Shown piece after piece: positions 26,308-37,052 of a stretch of 64,000 nucleotides of DNA. A program made the translations under genes and the position numbers. How positions within the stretch are numbered: position 1 is the stretch's first letter; each line of letters opens with the position of its first letter. The DNA is from Rhodoplanes serenus (GTDB lineage Bacteria > Pseudomonadota > Alphaproteobacteria > Rhizobiales > Xanthobacteraceae), in assembly GCA_009720755.1 (NCBI GenBank), contig WNKV01000003.1, forward strand, positions 310,001 through 374,000, in the 5' to 3' direction. The notes beneath the pieces were generated by a model. That model did not search any database, was not told the origin of the DNA, and worked only from the letters and a program-made list of their open reading frames with translations.

Positions 26308-29300
26308 ATGGCGGGCGACTTTCACGACGAGCCGCGGCGAGCGGCGGACGGGCCGGGCGGCGAGCCGGGCGTGCTGGTGACGATCGGCGCGTCGGCGGGC
26401 GGGATCGCGGCCCTGCAACGGCTCTTCGCCGAGCTGCCCGACGACACCGGCGCCGGCTTCGTGGTGGTGATCCACCTCGATCCCGAGTATCGCAGCGAGC
26501 TCGCCTCGATTCTCGCCGCCAAGACCGCCATGCCGGTGCGGCAGGTCACCAACTCCATGCCGTTCCTGCCGAACCACGTCTATGTGGTGCCGCCCGACCG
26601 GCGGTTGCAGGTCGTCGATCGTCGCATCTCGGCGGAGCCTTTCGAGGACGAACGCGCCCGCCGCAACCCGATCGATCATTTCTTCCGCTCGGTCGCCCTG
26701 GAGCTCGGCGACGGCTGCGCCGTGGTGCTCAGCGGCGCCGGATCGGACGGGGCGCTCGGCGCGCGCGCCATCAAGGAGGCGGGCGGCATCATCCTGGTGC
26801 AGGACCCGAACGAGGCCGAGTACCCCTCGATGCCGCGTAGCGCGATCGCCACCGGGGTGGCCGATTTCGTGCTGCCGGTCCGCGATCTCGCCGCGCGGCT
26901 CGTCGAGCTGATCCGCGGCAAGCGCGGCCGGCCGGCCGAGCCGGACGGCGCCGTCGACGAGGAGAATCTCCGCCGCATCCTGGCGCATCTGCGGGTGCGC
27001 ACCGGCCACGACTTCTCCAAGTACAAGCGCTCGACGGTGCTGCGGCGGGTGGCGCGCCGCATGCAGGTCACCCGCACCGAGACGCTGCGCGAGTACTACG
27101 ACGCGCTGCATCAGGATTCCGAAGAGGCACGGGCGCTGCTCGGCGACCTGCTGATCTCGGTGACGACGTTCTTCCGCGATACCGAGGCGTTCCAGGGCCT
27201 GAAGACCCAGGTGCTGCCGGAGCTGTTCCAGGGCAAGGAGCCGAACGACACGATCCGGGTCTGGATACCCGGCTGTGCGACCGGCGAGGAGGCCTACACG
27301 ATCGCCATGCTGCTTCTGGAGGAAGCGTCCCGCCACGACATGCGGCCGGTCGTCCAGGTGTTCGGCTCCGACCTCGACACGCGAGCCCTCGCAGTGGCGC
27401 GCGAGGGCCGCTATCCGGCCGCCATCGAGGCGGATATCGGCGAGGACCGGCTGCGCCGCTTCTTCACCCGCGAGGGCGACGGCTTCCGGGTGCGCCAGGA
27501 GCTGCGCGACGTGGTGCTGTTCGCGGCGCACGATCTCCTGAAAGATCCGCCGTTCTCGCGCATCGACCTGATCTCCTGCCGCAACGTGCTGATCTATTTC
27601 GATCGCGACCTCCAGGACCAGGTCGTCAGCACGTTTCACTACGCGCTCAATCCCGGCGGCTTCCTGCTGGTCGGCGCCTCCGAGGCGGCCGAGAACCCGG
27701 CCGGCCTGTTCCGCTGCCTCGATCGCGGCGCTCGCATCTACCAGTCGCGCGCGCTGCCCGGCGACAAGCCGCGCCTGCTGCCGCAGCTCGTCGGCCCGAT
27801 CGGGCTTCGCGAGCATACCCCCGGCCTCGGCCGCAGTGTCAGCCCGACCGCGGCGCTGAGCGATGCCGTGGCACACCGGCGCGCCATCGAGTTGCTGGCG
27901 CCGCCGAGCTTCCTGGTCGACCAGACCCATCGGGTCATTCATCTCTCGGAGACGGCCGGACGATTCGTCATGCCGTCCGGCGGCCCGCTGACCGGCGACA
28001 TCGTCGACCTGGTCCGCTCGGAGCTGCGCTTCGAGCTGCGCTCGGCGCTGCATCGCGCCTTCGAGCAGGGGCAGGCGACCCTGAGCCTGCCGATCCCGGT
28101 GCGCTTCAACGGCGCGCCGCACCGCGTCCAGCTCCTGGTCAGGCCGGTGCCGGCCGACGACGGCAGCGGCTCTGGCTCCGCCGTCGTCATGCTGATCGAA
28201 GGCGAGCCGCTCGACGAGACGCTCGGCAAGTCCGAGGAGCATCAGGCCGCCGACGAGACGGTCCGCCGGCTCTCGCAGGAGCTGGAGATGACGCAGTCGC
28301 GCCTGCGCACCGTCCGCGAGGAGTCGGACGCCGCCAACGAGGAGCTGCGCGCCGCCAACGAGGAGCTCCAGTCGATCAACGAGGAGTATCGCTCGACCTC
28401 GGAGGAGCTTGAGACCAGCAAGGAGGAGCTCCAGTCGATCAACGAGGAGCTGCAGACTGTCAACAGCGAGCTGAAGCTCAAGCTGGAGGCGATCTCGCGC
28501 GCCCACAGCGACTTGCAGAACCTGATGGCGGCGACCGACTACGGCACGCTGTTCCTCGACTCGGTGCTTCGCATCAAGCGGTTCACGGAATCCGTCACGC
28601 AACTGTTCAGCATCACGCCGAACGACAGCGGCCGGCCGATCACCGACGTCGCTCATCAGCTCGAATACGACGGCCTGGTCCGCGACGCCCGCGGCGTCCT
28701 CTCCGATCTCGTGCCGGTCCGCCGCGAGATCCATAGTCGCGACGGCCGCTGGTACGAGATGCGGATGCGGCCTTACCGCACCGTCGACGACAAGATCGAC
28801 GGAGTCGTGATCACGTTCATCGACGTGACGCAACGGCGCAGCACCGAGGAAGCGCTTCGCGACAGCGAGGAGAAGCTGAAGCGGCAGACGCGCCTGATCG
28901 AGCTGTCGCGCGACCCGATCTTCGTCTGGCATTTCGACAACGGCATCGTCGACTGGAATCGCGGCTGCGAGGAGCTCTACGGCTTCATGCGCGACGAGGC
29001 GCTCGGCCGTTCGGCCGTGGCGCTGCTCGGCACCACCCTCGAGACCGGCACGCTGGCCGAGATCAAGGCGCGGCTGAACGCCGAGGGAAGCTGGAGCGGC
29101 GACCTGCTCCAGCGGACCAAGGACGGCCGCGATCTGGTGGTCGACACCCGGATGCGCGTCGAGTCGTTCGCCGGCGATCGCCTGGTGATCGAGATCGGCC
29201 GTGACATCACCGAGCGCAGGCTGTGGGACGAGCGCCAGCGCCTGCTGCTGCGCGAGTTGACCCATCGGGTCAAGAACACGCTGGCGGTCGCCCAGGCGAT

Positions 29301-29850
29301 CGCCCATTCGACGTTCCGGGGCGACGCCGAGATGCGCGAGAGAGTGGCACGCTTCGACGAGCGGCTGGCGGCGCTGGCGAGCAGTCACGGACTCCTGGTG
29401 CAGACCGACTGGACGGCGGCCGATCTCGGCGCGCTGGTGGCCGGCCAGCTCGCCCCCTACGTCTCCGCCCATCCGGACGGGCTGATCACCGAGGGCAGCC
29501 CGATGGCGCTGTCGGCCGACATCGCGACGCCGCTCGGGCTGGTGATCCACGAGCTGGCGACCAACGCCGCCAAGCACGGCGCCCTGTCGCGCCCGAGCGG
29601 AAGCGTGCGGGTGGCGTGGAGGCTCGGCGAGCGCGACGGCGCCCGAATGCTGACGCTCGTCTGGTCGGAGATCGGTGGTCCGCCGGTGACGCCGCCGTCC
29701 AGGTCCGGCCTCGGAAGCCGGCTGATCGACGGCGCCATCCCGAACGCGACGGTGACGCGCGACTTCCGTCCCGACGGCCTCGTCTGCACCATCGAGGTCG
29801 CCCTGCCGAACAAGGAGGTGACGGCGGATTTCCCCGTGGTTCCCCGCTGA
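26308..29850 (+). CDS. CheB–CheR–PAS–HWE histidine kinase hybrid
   Basis: A soluble signalling protein of 1180 residues. CheB (about 20-205): Ser29 (GASAGG), His56 (IHLDPE), Asp147 (GAGSDG). CheR (about 218-480): FSKYKRSTVLRRVARRM, PGCATGEEAYTIA, LISCRNVLIYF. A long coiled coil (about 650-735) has repeated NEEL motifs; two PAS domains follow (about 740-855, 870-970). The kinase domain is of the HWE/HisKA_2 type: RELTHRVKNTLAVAQAIA with phospho-acceptor His986, HELATNAAKHGAL and the short WSE-IGG ATP domain ending SGLGSRLI. HWE kinases of alphaproteobacteria often act on PhyR-type general stress regulators. The start at 26308 follows GAGAG; a frame extends 20 codons further up. Divergent from the CheB gene. 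Confidence 0.93.
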   Translation: MAGDFHDEPRRAADGPGGEPGVLVTIGASAGGIAALQRLFAELPDDTGAGFVVVIHLDPEYRSELASILAAKTAMPVRQVTNSMPFLPNHVYVVPPDRRLQVVDRRISAEPFEDERARRNPIDHFFRSVALELGDGCAVVLSGAGSDGALGARAIKEAGGIILVQDPNEAEYPSMPRSAIATGVADFVLPVRDLAARLVELIRGKRGRPAEPDGAVDEENLRRILAHLRVRTGHDFSKYKRSTVLRRVARRMQVTRTETLREYYDALHQDSEEARALLGDLLISVTTFFRDTEAFQGLKTQVLPELFQGKEPNDTIRVWIPGCATGEEAYTIAMLLLEEASRHDMRPVVQVFGSDLDTRALAVAREGRYPAAIEADIGEDRLRRFFTREGDGFRVRQELRDVVLFAAHDLLKDPPFSRIDLISCRNVLIYFDRDLQDQVVSTFHYALNPGGFLLVGASEAAENPAGLFRCLDRGARIYQSRALPGDKPRLLPQLVGPIGLREHTPGLGRSVSPTAALSDAVAHRRAIELLAPPSFLVDQTHRVIHLSETAGRFVMPSGGPLTGDIVDLVRSELRFELRSALHRAFEQGQATLSLPIPVRFNGAPHRVQLLVRPVPADDGSGSGSAVVMLIEGEPLDETLGKSEEHQAADETVRRLSQELEMTQSRLRTVREESDAANEELRAANEELQSINEEYRSTSEELETSKEELQSINEELQTVNSELKLKLEAISRAHSDLQNLMAATDYGTLFLDSVLRIKRFTESVTQLFSITPNDSGRPITDVAHQLEYDGLVRDARGVLSDLVPVRREIHSRDGRWYEMRMRPYRTVDDKIDGVVITFIDVTQRRSTEEALRDSEEKLKRQTRLIELSRDPIFVWHFDNGIVDWNRGCEELYGFMRDEALGRSAVALLGTTLETGTLAEIKARLNAEGSWSGDLLQRTKDGRDLVVDTRMRVESFAGDRLVIEIGRDITERRLWDERQRLLLRELTHRVKNTLAVAQAIAHSTFRGDAEMRERVARFDERLAALASSHGLLVQTDWTAADLGALVAGQLAPYVSAHPDGLITEGSPMALSADIATPLGLVIHELATNAAKHGALSRPSGSVRVAWRLGERDGARMLTLVWSEIGGPPVTPPSRSGLGSRLIDGAIPNATVTRDFRPDGLVCTIEVALPNKEVTADFPVVPR

Positions 29851-29909
29851 TGCCCCGGCGCAAGGTCGCGCGCCGCTGAGGCGAAGATAGAACGAAGTCA
29901 AATGTTAAG

Positions 29910-29986
29910 TGGCGCGCTCGGAGAGATTCGAACTCCCGACCCTCAGATTCGAAGTCTGATGCTCTATCCGGCTGAGCTACGAGCGC
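29910..29986 (-). tRNA. tRNA-Arg (anticodon TCG)
   Basis: Complete cloverleaf on the minus strand: acceptor GCGCTCG/CGAGCGC, D-arm GCTCAGCCGGATAGAGC, anticodon stem TCAGA/TCTGA with loop CTTCGAA (TCG, reading CGA), five-base variable loop, T-arm GGGAG-TTCGAAT-CTCTC, discriminator G and an encoded CCA end. A TATAAG hexamer on the same strand (30018-30023) could be the -10 element. Confidence 0.97.
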
Positions 29987-30239
29987 GTCGGGCGCCGGTG
30001 GGCGGCGCCGAGACCGTCTTATAGCGGATCGGCGCCGAAAAGCGACCGCGGCATGGTGGATCGGAGCCCAACAGGGGCCGTGCCGTCAACCCTGCCGTCA
30101 ACCCTGACGAACGGGCGGGTCCGCGGCCCCGATCCGAAGGCCGCAGCAGGGGGCCTCGAGACGCCAAGGCGTTCCAGGCATCGAGCGGCGTCGACTCGGA
30201 CGGAGAGGTCCGCGGCACGTCTCCGCGGCCCCGCATTGG

Positions 30240-31709
30240 TCAGCCCGGCTCGGGCCGATCGTCGGCGGGGGCCAGGCTGGCGGCGCGGGCCACCAGGGCG
30301 GGGGTCGGTGCGGTCTCGGGGGTCGGACGCCGTGCCTCCCGGCGGCCCGTCTCGGCCGCCGTCGTGGCTGTCCCGGCCACTCCTGTCCCGGCCACTCCTG
30401 TCGCGATCACTCCGGGAGCCGCCACCCCGGTCGCGGCGACCCCGGTCGCGGCCCCCGCGGGGGTGGCCACCGGGCCCGCAGTGGCCGGCACCGCCGGCGC
30501 GGTCCCCGTGCCTGCGCTCTCGCTCCCGGCTGCGGCCAGTGCCCCCGCCATCAGGGCTCCGACGGTCTCGACCCGGTTGCGGCCGTTCGCCTTGGCCCGG
30601 TACAGCGCCTTGTCGGCGGTCGCCACCAGCGCCGCCAGATCGATGGCCGCATCGGACGTCACGGCGACCCCGACGCTGACCGTCGAGGCCGGCCCGACCG
30701 CCCCGAGCGGCGCCAGCCGGCAGCGCTCGAACTCGGTGCGGATGCGCTCCGCCACGGCGAACGCCTCGGTCAGGGTGGCGCCGGGCAGCAGGCAGGCGAA
30801 CTCCTCGCCGCCGGTTCGCCCGAGCAGGTCGGTCGAGCGCAGCACCCGCACCGTCGTCTCGCAGAAGGCGCACAGCACGCGGTCTCCGGTCTGGTGCCCG
30901 AAGGTGTCGTTGATGCGCTTGAACTGGTCGAGGTCGAGCATCAGCAGCGCCGCGGTGCCGCCTTCGGCGAGCAGCCGGCGCAGCATGCGCTCGCCGCGCT
31001 CGAAGAAGGCGCGCCGGTTGGCGACCCCGGTCAGCGGGTCGACCAGGGAGTTGCGCCGATGCTCCAGCTCCAGCCGCTCCTTGGCCATCGCCATCACCAG
31101 AAAGGCCAGGCAGAAGACATGCAGCACCAGCGCGGCGGCGCCGATCGGCACCACCAGCTCGGCAATCGGATCGGGCTGCACCGGCAGCACCAGCCGCTCG
31201 GCGATCGGGATGCGGGCCAGGAAGGCGAGCCCGTAGGCGACCAGGATCACGATGGTGGGCCAGCGCGACATCAGCTCGGGGTTGCGGGCGCGCCAGTACT
31301 CGGAGGCGATCAGCAGGGTGAACACGAACATCGCCAGCGAGAATATCCGGATGCGCAGCGCCCCGTCGGTCCACACCGCATCGAAGCCGCACGCCATGAT
31401 CCACGCCAGCGCGGCGCCAAGCGGCACTGCGAGATGCGGCCGCCGCCCCTCGAAGCTGCGCGCGCCGCACCACATCAGCCCATAGGCGAACAGCCACACG
31501 GCATTGCCGAGGCCGACCGAAGCCCAGTCGGGGACGACACCGCGCAGCACGACCAGGACGCCGCCGACGTCGAGCACCAGGAGCCCCGTGCCCCACCACG
31601 CCAGGGTCGCCAGGCTGCGGTCCTGAAGCCAAGCGAACAGCAGCATCAGGCCGCTGATCGCCGTGGCGAAGGCGGTGACCGCAAAGAGGGTGGGGAGGTC
31701 GAGCGGCAT
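30240..31709 (-). CDS. Membrane-bound diguanylate cyclase (GGDEF)
   Basis: Makes cyclic di-GMP from two GTP. The 489-residue protein has about six membrane spans in its first ~200 residues, a short linker, and a GGDEF domain (about 215-385) with [27 protein letters not shown] and the active-site GGEEF in [13 protein letters not shown]. No RxxD inhibitory site is obvious ahead of GGEEF (RSTDLLGR is close to it: RxxD five residues upstream), so product inhibition is possible. After the domain comes a ~100-residue Ala/Thr/Gly/Val repeat tail ([19 protein letters not shown]). I prefer MPLDLPTLF at 31709, where the first membrane span begins. Divergent from the formaldehyde dehydrogenase gene. Confidence 0.9.
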   Translation of the reverse strand: MPLDLPTLFAVTAFATAISGLMLLFAWLQDRSLATLAWWGTGLLVLDVGGVLVVLRGVVPDWASVGLGNAVWLFAYGLMWCGARSFEGRRPHLAVPLGAALAWIMACGFDAVWTDGALRIRIFSLAMFVFTLLIASEYWRARNPELMSRWPTIVILVAYGLAFLARIPIAERLVLPVQPDPIAELVVPIGAAALVLHVFCLAFLVMAMAKERLELEHRRNSLVDPLTGVANRRAFFERGERMLRRLLAEGGTAALLMLDLDQFKRINDTFGHQTGDRVLCAFCETTVRVLRSTDLLGRTGGEEFACLLPGATLTEAFAVAERIRTEFERCRLAPLGAVGPASTVSVGVAVTSDAAIDLAALVATADKALYRAKANGRNRVETVGALMAGALAAAGSESAGTGTAPAVPATAGPVATPAGAATGVAATGVAAPGVIATGVAGTGVAGTATTAAETGRREARRPTPETAPTPALVARAASLAPADDRPEPG

Positions 31710-31856
31710 GAAATCGGGGTTCGAGGGCGGCCAGCGATGATGCACGACGGTAGTCGCCGTTCTAGCCCAGACCGTTCAAACTCTCGTGCTCGAACGGCTA
31801 AACTTCGTACAGTCCCGATTAACGAATCTTTCACCCAACAAGGACGGAGAGGCCGG

Positions 31857-32984
<1,128 letters not shown>

Positions 32985-33007
32985 AGCCGGGCGCCGGCCA
33001 CCCTGTC

Positions 33008-33032
33008 GTCGCCGCGGCGAGACCGCGGCGAC
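33008..33032 (+). terminator. Terminator-like hairpin after frmA
   Basis: GTCGCCGCGG-CGAGA-CCGCGGCGAC is a perfect 10-bp stem with a five-base loop, 24 bp after the stop codon. There is no T-tract behind it. Confidence 0.5.
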
Positions 33033-33182
33033 GTGCGGAAATGACGTCACAGCCATGCGCGATGATCGGCTATTTCTGCATTTCCGGCGGCGCTTTTTAC
33101 CAGACCTTACAGGTTTTGCGTCAGCCTGGTGACTGGCCGCGACCCCGGCCCGTGCCTCGGCCCGCGGCGCCGGAGGCGTGTC

Positions 33183-33470
33183 ATGACCAACCCCCTCGAT
33201 CGCTTCCTCGAACTCGCCGGGCTCGGCATCCGGGCTCAGGCCGTCATCGCGCTACGCACCATCCGGCTCGCCGAAGGCGGCCCGGCGGCGCTGCGCGAGG
33301 CGCAGCGCATGGTCACCGAGAAGGTGGTGGCCACCGTCGAGGCCGAGATGGCGGCGGCGCGCGCGCTGCTCGGCGGTGCCAGCTTCGACGATGCGGCGTC
33401 CGAGGCGCTGGTGCCGGTGCGGCGCTGCGTCGAGGACAATGTCCGCCGCCTGTCGGGCCGACTGCCCTGA
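33183..33470 (+). CDS. Small helical protein of unknown function
   Basis: A 95-residue, Ala-rich, probably all-helical protein ([58 protein letters not shown]). The composition and amphipathic helices recall phasin-like or coiled-coil assembly proteins, but I do not recognise a family. GGAGG lies seven bases before the ATG. It sits between frmA and a flavoprotein gene on the same strand. Confidence 0.65.
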   Translation: MTNPLDRFLELAGLGIRAQAVIALRTIRLAEGGPAALREAQRMVTEKVVATVEAEMAAARALLGGASFDDAASEALVPVRRCVEDNVRRLSGRLP

Positions 33471-33571
33471 ATGGATCGTCACGCCGGCCGCGAACGCCGT
33501 ATCACCTCGCACGTTGTCGGCCAGGACCGGCCGGCGGCGCCCGGCCGCGCCCGGACCCCGGCGAGGCGGCG

Positions 33572-34477
33572 ATGGACGATGCGGAGACGGTCGACTGCGT
33601 GATCGTCGGCGGTGGCCCGGCGGGGCTGACGGCGGCCATCTATCTGGCACGCTTCCGCCGCCGCGTCGTGCTGGTCGACTCCGGCGAGAGCCGCGCCGCC
33701 CTGATCCCCGAGTCGCACAACTATCCGGGCTTCGCCGGCATCGCCGGTCCGGCCTTGCTGGCGCGGCTGCGTGACCAGGCGGGCCGCTATGGGGCGGAGC
33801 TGCGCGGCGGCCGCGTGGAAACGCTGGTGCGGACCGATGGGCTGTTCCGGGCCGAGATCGCGGAGGGTCGGGCGGTCATGGCGCGCGCCGCCCTGATCGC
33901 CACCGGCATCGTCGACGAGAGCCCGGAGCTGCCGGCACTGCGCACGCTGGTGGCTGCCGCGCGGGTGCGCTACTGCCCGATCTGCGACGCCTTCGAGGCG
34001 ATGGACCGCCACATCGGGGTGGTCGGGCCGCTGCGGCGGGCCGCCGCCAAGGCGCGCTTCCTGCGCACCTTCAGTCGGCGGGTGACGGTGCTGCCGCTCG
34101 ACGCCGGACCGCTGCCGGACGAGGAGGCGGCGGCACTCGCCGAGGCCGGAGTCGCCGTGCTGCGGGGGCCGCTGGCCGATCTCCGGCCGGAAGGCGAGGG
34201 GATCGCCGCCACCGCGGCCGACGGCACCCGCCTGATCGTCGATGTGCTCTATCCGGCCATGGGGGCCGAGGTCCGCGCCGGCCTGGCGCTCGCGCTGGGG
34301 GCCGAGACGGCCGGCGACGGCTGCCTGACCGTCGATCACCGGCAGCGCACCGCGGTGCCCATGCTCTACGCGGCCGGCGATGTCACCACCGACCTGCACC
34401 AGATCAGCGTCGCCACCGGCCACGGGGCCGTGGCGGCGACCGCGATCCACAACGCCCTGCCGCCGAATTTTCGCTGA
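33572..34477 (+). CDS. Thioredoxin-reductase-like flavoprotein
   Basis: A 301-residue FAD oxidoreductase with FAD loop GGGPAG (13-18), ALIATG (ATG motif), a CPIC redox pair (Cys135, Cys138 in [10 protein letters not shown]) placed like the CxxC of thioredoxin reductase, and the C-terminal FAD block [20 protein letters not shown]. The NADPH-binding loop is changed: where thioredoxin reductase has GGGDSAxEEA, this protein has [15 protein letters not shown]. The electron donor may therefore not be NADPH in the usual way. GAGG precedes the ATG. The natural partner (thioredoxin or other disulfide protein) is not in the window. Confidence 0.85.
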   Translation: MDDAETVDCVIVGGGPAGLTAAIYLARFRRRVVLVDSGESRAALIPESHNYPGFAGIAGPALLARLRDQAGRYGAELRGGRVETLVRTDGLFRAEIAEGRAVMARAALIATGIVDESPELPALRTLVAAARVRYCPICDAFEAMDRHIGVVGPLRRAAAKARFLRTFSRRVTVLPLDAGPLPDEEAAALAEAGVAVLRGPLADLRPEGEGIAATAADGTRLIVDVLYPAMGAEVRAGLALALGAETAGDGCLTVDHRQRTAVPMLYAAGDVTTDLHQISVATGHGAVAATAIHNALPPNFR

Positions 34478-34580
34478 GACCGGAGCCCCTGGCCCCGCGG
34501 TCGCCGTCCGCCCCGAGAGGGGCGGCACTCGCCGACCGTTGACAGCGCTACCGGCGAATCTTACGGTGTTCGTGAATAGA

Positions 34581-34592
34581 GAACCATGGTTC
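34581..34592. promoter_or_regulatory. Palindromic candidate operator upstream of the IclR gene
   Basis: GAACCATGGTTC is a perfect 12-bp palindrome ending 17 bases before the IclR-family ATG, inside an AT-richer patch (34550-34609). It overlaps where the promoter or the very start of the transcript must lie, so auto-control by the IclR protein is a fair guess. No Shine-Dalgarno sequence is visible before this ATG. Confidence 0.4.
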
Positions 34593-34609
34593 CGAATTTG
34601 TGAACTGAT

Positions 34610-35422
34610 ATGAGCATCCTGGACGGTGTGCAGCGGGTTCTGACGCTCTTTGCCGAGGGCGCCACCGAGCTGTCCTTCACCGAGGTGGCGCAGCGGCTCG
34701 CCCTGCCGAAAAGCTCGGCGTCGCGGCTGCTCAACCAGATGCAGCATTACGGCCTGCTCGATCAGGACGCCGTCACCCGGCGTTACAGGCTCGGCACCGT
34801 GGTGCAGCGCGCGGTGCGGACCGGCCTGGCGGCGCGACCGCTCGACGAGGCGTGCCGGGCCGTGCTGGTGCGGCTCTCCGAGGCGAGCGGCCTCACCGCC
34901 TATCTGTCGACTCTCAATCGCCGTGAGACCGTGGTGCTCCAGCGGCTCAACGGCGCTCATCCGGTGCAGGTGCTGTCGCCGCCGGGCTCGCGCCGGCAGG
35001 CGTCGGGAACCGCCATGGGGCGGGCGCTGCTGTCGCGCCTGAGCGACGCCGAGTTCGCGGCGCTCTACGGGCGCGATCCGGCGGCACCGCTGCCGCCCGA
35101 AGGCAAGGACTGCCCGACGACCGTCGGCGCGCTCGCGGCCCGTGTCGCAGAGGTGCGGGCCGATCGCTGCGGCGTCGCCATCGACGAGGCGATGCCCGGC
35201 ATCGGCGCCGTGGCGGCGGCGGTGCGCGATCCGGAGACCGGCGACCTGCGCGGCCTGTGCGTCTCCTTCGTGGCGTTCCAGGTCGACGCGGTGCGCGTCG
35301 CCACGCTGCGCGCCCTGGTGCTGGAGCAGGTGGGGGCGCTCGGGCGCGATCTCGGCGATCCGTTCTGGACGGCGCCGCCGGAAGCCACGAGGGCTGCCGC
35401 GGCCGGGGAGGGCGGCGCATGA
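34610..35422 (+). CDS. IclR-family transcriptional regulator
   Basis: A 270-residue regulator. An N-terminal winged helix (ILDGVQRVLTLFAEGATELS, FTEVAQRLALPKSSASRLLN, QMQHYGLLD) is followed by a GAF-like IclR effector domain (about 75-250: SGLTAYLSTLNRRETVVLQR, ASGTAMGRALLSRLSDAEF, GVAIDEAMPGIGAVAAAVRD). It leads an operon: its stop overlaps the pepE start (ATGA). IclR proteins usually control neighbouring catabolic genes in response to a small carboxylic or aromatic effector, so it probably controls pepE–DUF1177–aroM–bug. Confidence 0.92.
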   Translation: MSILDGVQRVLTLFAEGATELSFTEVAQRLALPKSSASRLLNQMQHYGLLDQDAVTRRYRLGTVVQRAVRTGLAARPLDEACRAVLVRLSEASGLTAYLSTLNRRETVVLQRLNGAHPVQVLSPPGSRRQASGTAMGRALLSRLSDAEFAALYGRDPAAPLPPEGKDCPTTVGALAARVAEVRADRCGVAIDEAMPGIGAVAAAVRDPETGDLRGLCVSFVAFQVDAVRVATLRALVLEQVGALGRDLGDPFWTAPPEATRAAAAGEGGA

Positions 35423-36123
35423 CTCTCCTGTTGCTCAGCAACTCGACCAGCGATGCCGGCTATCTGGTGCATGCGCAGCCGGCGATCCGCGATCTCGTCG
35501 CCGGCCTACCGCCGGCATCCCCCGCCGCCTTCGTGCCGTTCGCCGGGGTGACGCGCGACTGGGACGCCTACACGGCGCTCGTCGCTGCGGCGCTCGCCGA
35601 CACCGGGCTCGATCTCGTGCCGCTGCACCGCGCCGACGATCCTGTCGCGACGATCGCGGCCGCGGCCGTGATCGTGGTGGGGGGCGGCAACACCTTCCGC
35701 CTGCTGCACGAGCTGCGCCGCCGCGGCCTCCTCGATCCGATCGCCCGTCGGGTGTGGGCGGGCGGCCGCTATCTCGGCTGGAGCGCCGGTGCCAATCTCG
35801 CCTGCCCGACGATCGCCACCACCAACGACATGCCGATCGTTGACCCCGACGGCTTTTCGGCGCTCGGCTTGGTCGGCTTCCAGATCAACCCGCACTACAC
35901 CGACGCGCACCCCCCCGGCCATCGCGGCGAGACCCGGGCGCAGCGCCTCGCCGAGTTCTGCACCCTCAATCCCGAGATGCCGGTGGTCGGCCTTCCGGAA
36001 GGGTGTGGTCTGGCGGTGCGCGGCGCCGCCGTCACGCTGATCGGCCCGCAGCCGGCGCGGCTGTTCGTCGGCACCGCGCCGCCGCGCCTGCTGGCACCGG
36101 GGCCGCTGGAGATGATCGCATGA
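35419..36123 (+). CDS. pepE: Peptidase E (alpha-aspartyl dipeptidase, S51)
   Basis: Cytosolic serine peptidase; the characterised enzyme splits Asp-X dipeptides. In this 234-residue protein the nucleophile is Ser122 in GWSAGANLACPTI, with Asp137 (TTNDMPI) and His159 (INPHY) as partners. These positions are within two residues of Salmonella PepE (Ser120, Asp135, His157). GGGNTFRLLHELR is the conserved strand-helix before the nucleophile. GGGAGGG lies six bases before the ATG, which overlaps the IclR stop. Context suggests it releases an amino acid or acid from a peptide-like substrate handled by this operon. Confidence 0.93.
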   Translation: MTLLLLSNSTSDAGYLVHAQPAIRDLVAGLPPASPAAFVPFAGVTRDWDAYTALVAAALADTGLDLVPLHRADDPVATIAAAAVIVVGGGNTFRLLHELRRRGLLDPIARRVWAGGRYLGWSAGANLACPTIATTNDMPIVDPDGFSALGLVGFQINPHYTDAHPPGHRGETRAQRLAEFCTLNPEMPVVGLPEGCGLAVRGAAVTLIGPQPARLFVGTAPPRLLAPGPLEMIA

Positions 36124-37052
36124 AGCAGGTTCTCGACGCCGTCGAGCTTCTGTCCGCCGCCGATATCGATGGCGAGGCGGTCGCCGCCGTGCTGCGCGGC
36201 GCCGGCGACTGCGAGGTCGCGGTGACGCCGCTCGCGCAGGACGGGGCGGCGACCGACTTCCTCTCGATCGTGATCCGAGGTCGCGACGACACGGCACCGC
36301 AGCTCGGCATTGTCGGCCGCCTCGGCGGCGTCGGCGCGCGCCCGGCCGTCACCGGCCTGGTGTCGGACGCCGACGGCGCCGTGGTGGCGATCGCAACCGC
36401 CTTGAAGCTGATGGCGATGGCGCGCCAGGGCGACGTCCTGCCCGGCACCGTGCGCATCCGCACCCATATCTGCCCGCGTGCCGCGACGCGCCCGCATCAT
36501 CCGGTGCCGATGATGCGCTCGCCGTTCCCGATGCGCACCATGATGGCCCACGAGGTCGATCCTGCCATGGCGGCGATCCTGTCGGTCGACACCACCCGCG
36601 GCAACCGGCTGGTCAATCGCCGCGGCGTCGCGCTCACCCCGGTGGCCAAGCAGGGCTTCCTGCTGCCGATCCCCGACACCATGCTCGACGTGCTGTCCTG
36701 GGTCAGCGGCGAGCTGCCCGTCACGCTGCCGCTCACCACCCAGGACATCACCCCCTACGAGAACGGCCTGCGGCATGTGAACTCGCTGATGCAGCCGGCG
36801 ATCGCCACCGACGCCCCCGTGGTCGGCGTCGCGCTCACGGCGCAGAGCACGGTGCCGGGCTGCGCCACCGGCGTCACCAGCGCGGTCGACTGCGACGTCG
36901 CGATCCGGTTCTGCATCGAGATCGCCAAGCTGTTCGGCGCCGGCACGCTCGCCTTCGTGGATGCGGACGAGTGGCGGGAGCTGCAACGCCGCTACGGCTC
37001 GCTGGCGCATCTCCAGACGGTCGGCCGGGACGACGGGGAGGTGGTGTCGTGA
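36120..37052 (+). CDS. DUF1177 protein
   Basis: A 310-residue protein matching DUF1177 as I recall it: N-terminal KQVLDAVELLSAADIDGEAV, LGIVGRLGGVGARPAVTGLVSDADGA, the conserved THICPRAATRPHHPVPMMRSP block, SVDTTRGNRLVNRRGVALTP and NGLRHVNSLMQPAIATDAP. Several His, Asp and Cys residues are conserved-looking (HIC, PHHP, DTTRGN), which would suit a metal-dependent hydrolase, but no reaction is established to my knowledge. Coupled to pepE by ATGA and to AroM by GTGA overlaps. Confidence 0.85.
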   Translation: MKQVLDAVELLSAADIDGEAVAAVLRGAGDCEVAVTPLAQDGAATDFLSIVIRGRDDTAPQLGIVGRLGGVGARPAVTGLVSDADGAVVAIATALKLMAMARQGDVLPGTVRIRTHICPRAATRPHHPVPMMRSPFPMRTMMAHEVDPAMAAILSVDTTRGNRLVNRRGVALTPVAKQGFLLPIPDTMLDVLSWVSGELPVTLPLTTQDITPYENGLRHVNSLMQPAIATDAPVVGVALTAQSTVPGCATGVTSAVDCDVAIRFCIEIAKLFGAGTLAFVDADEWRELQRRYGSLAHLQTVGRDDGEVVS

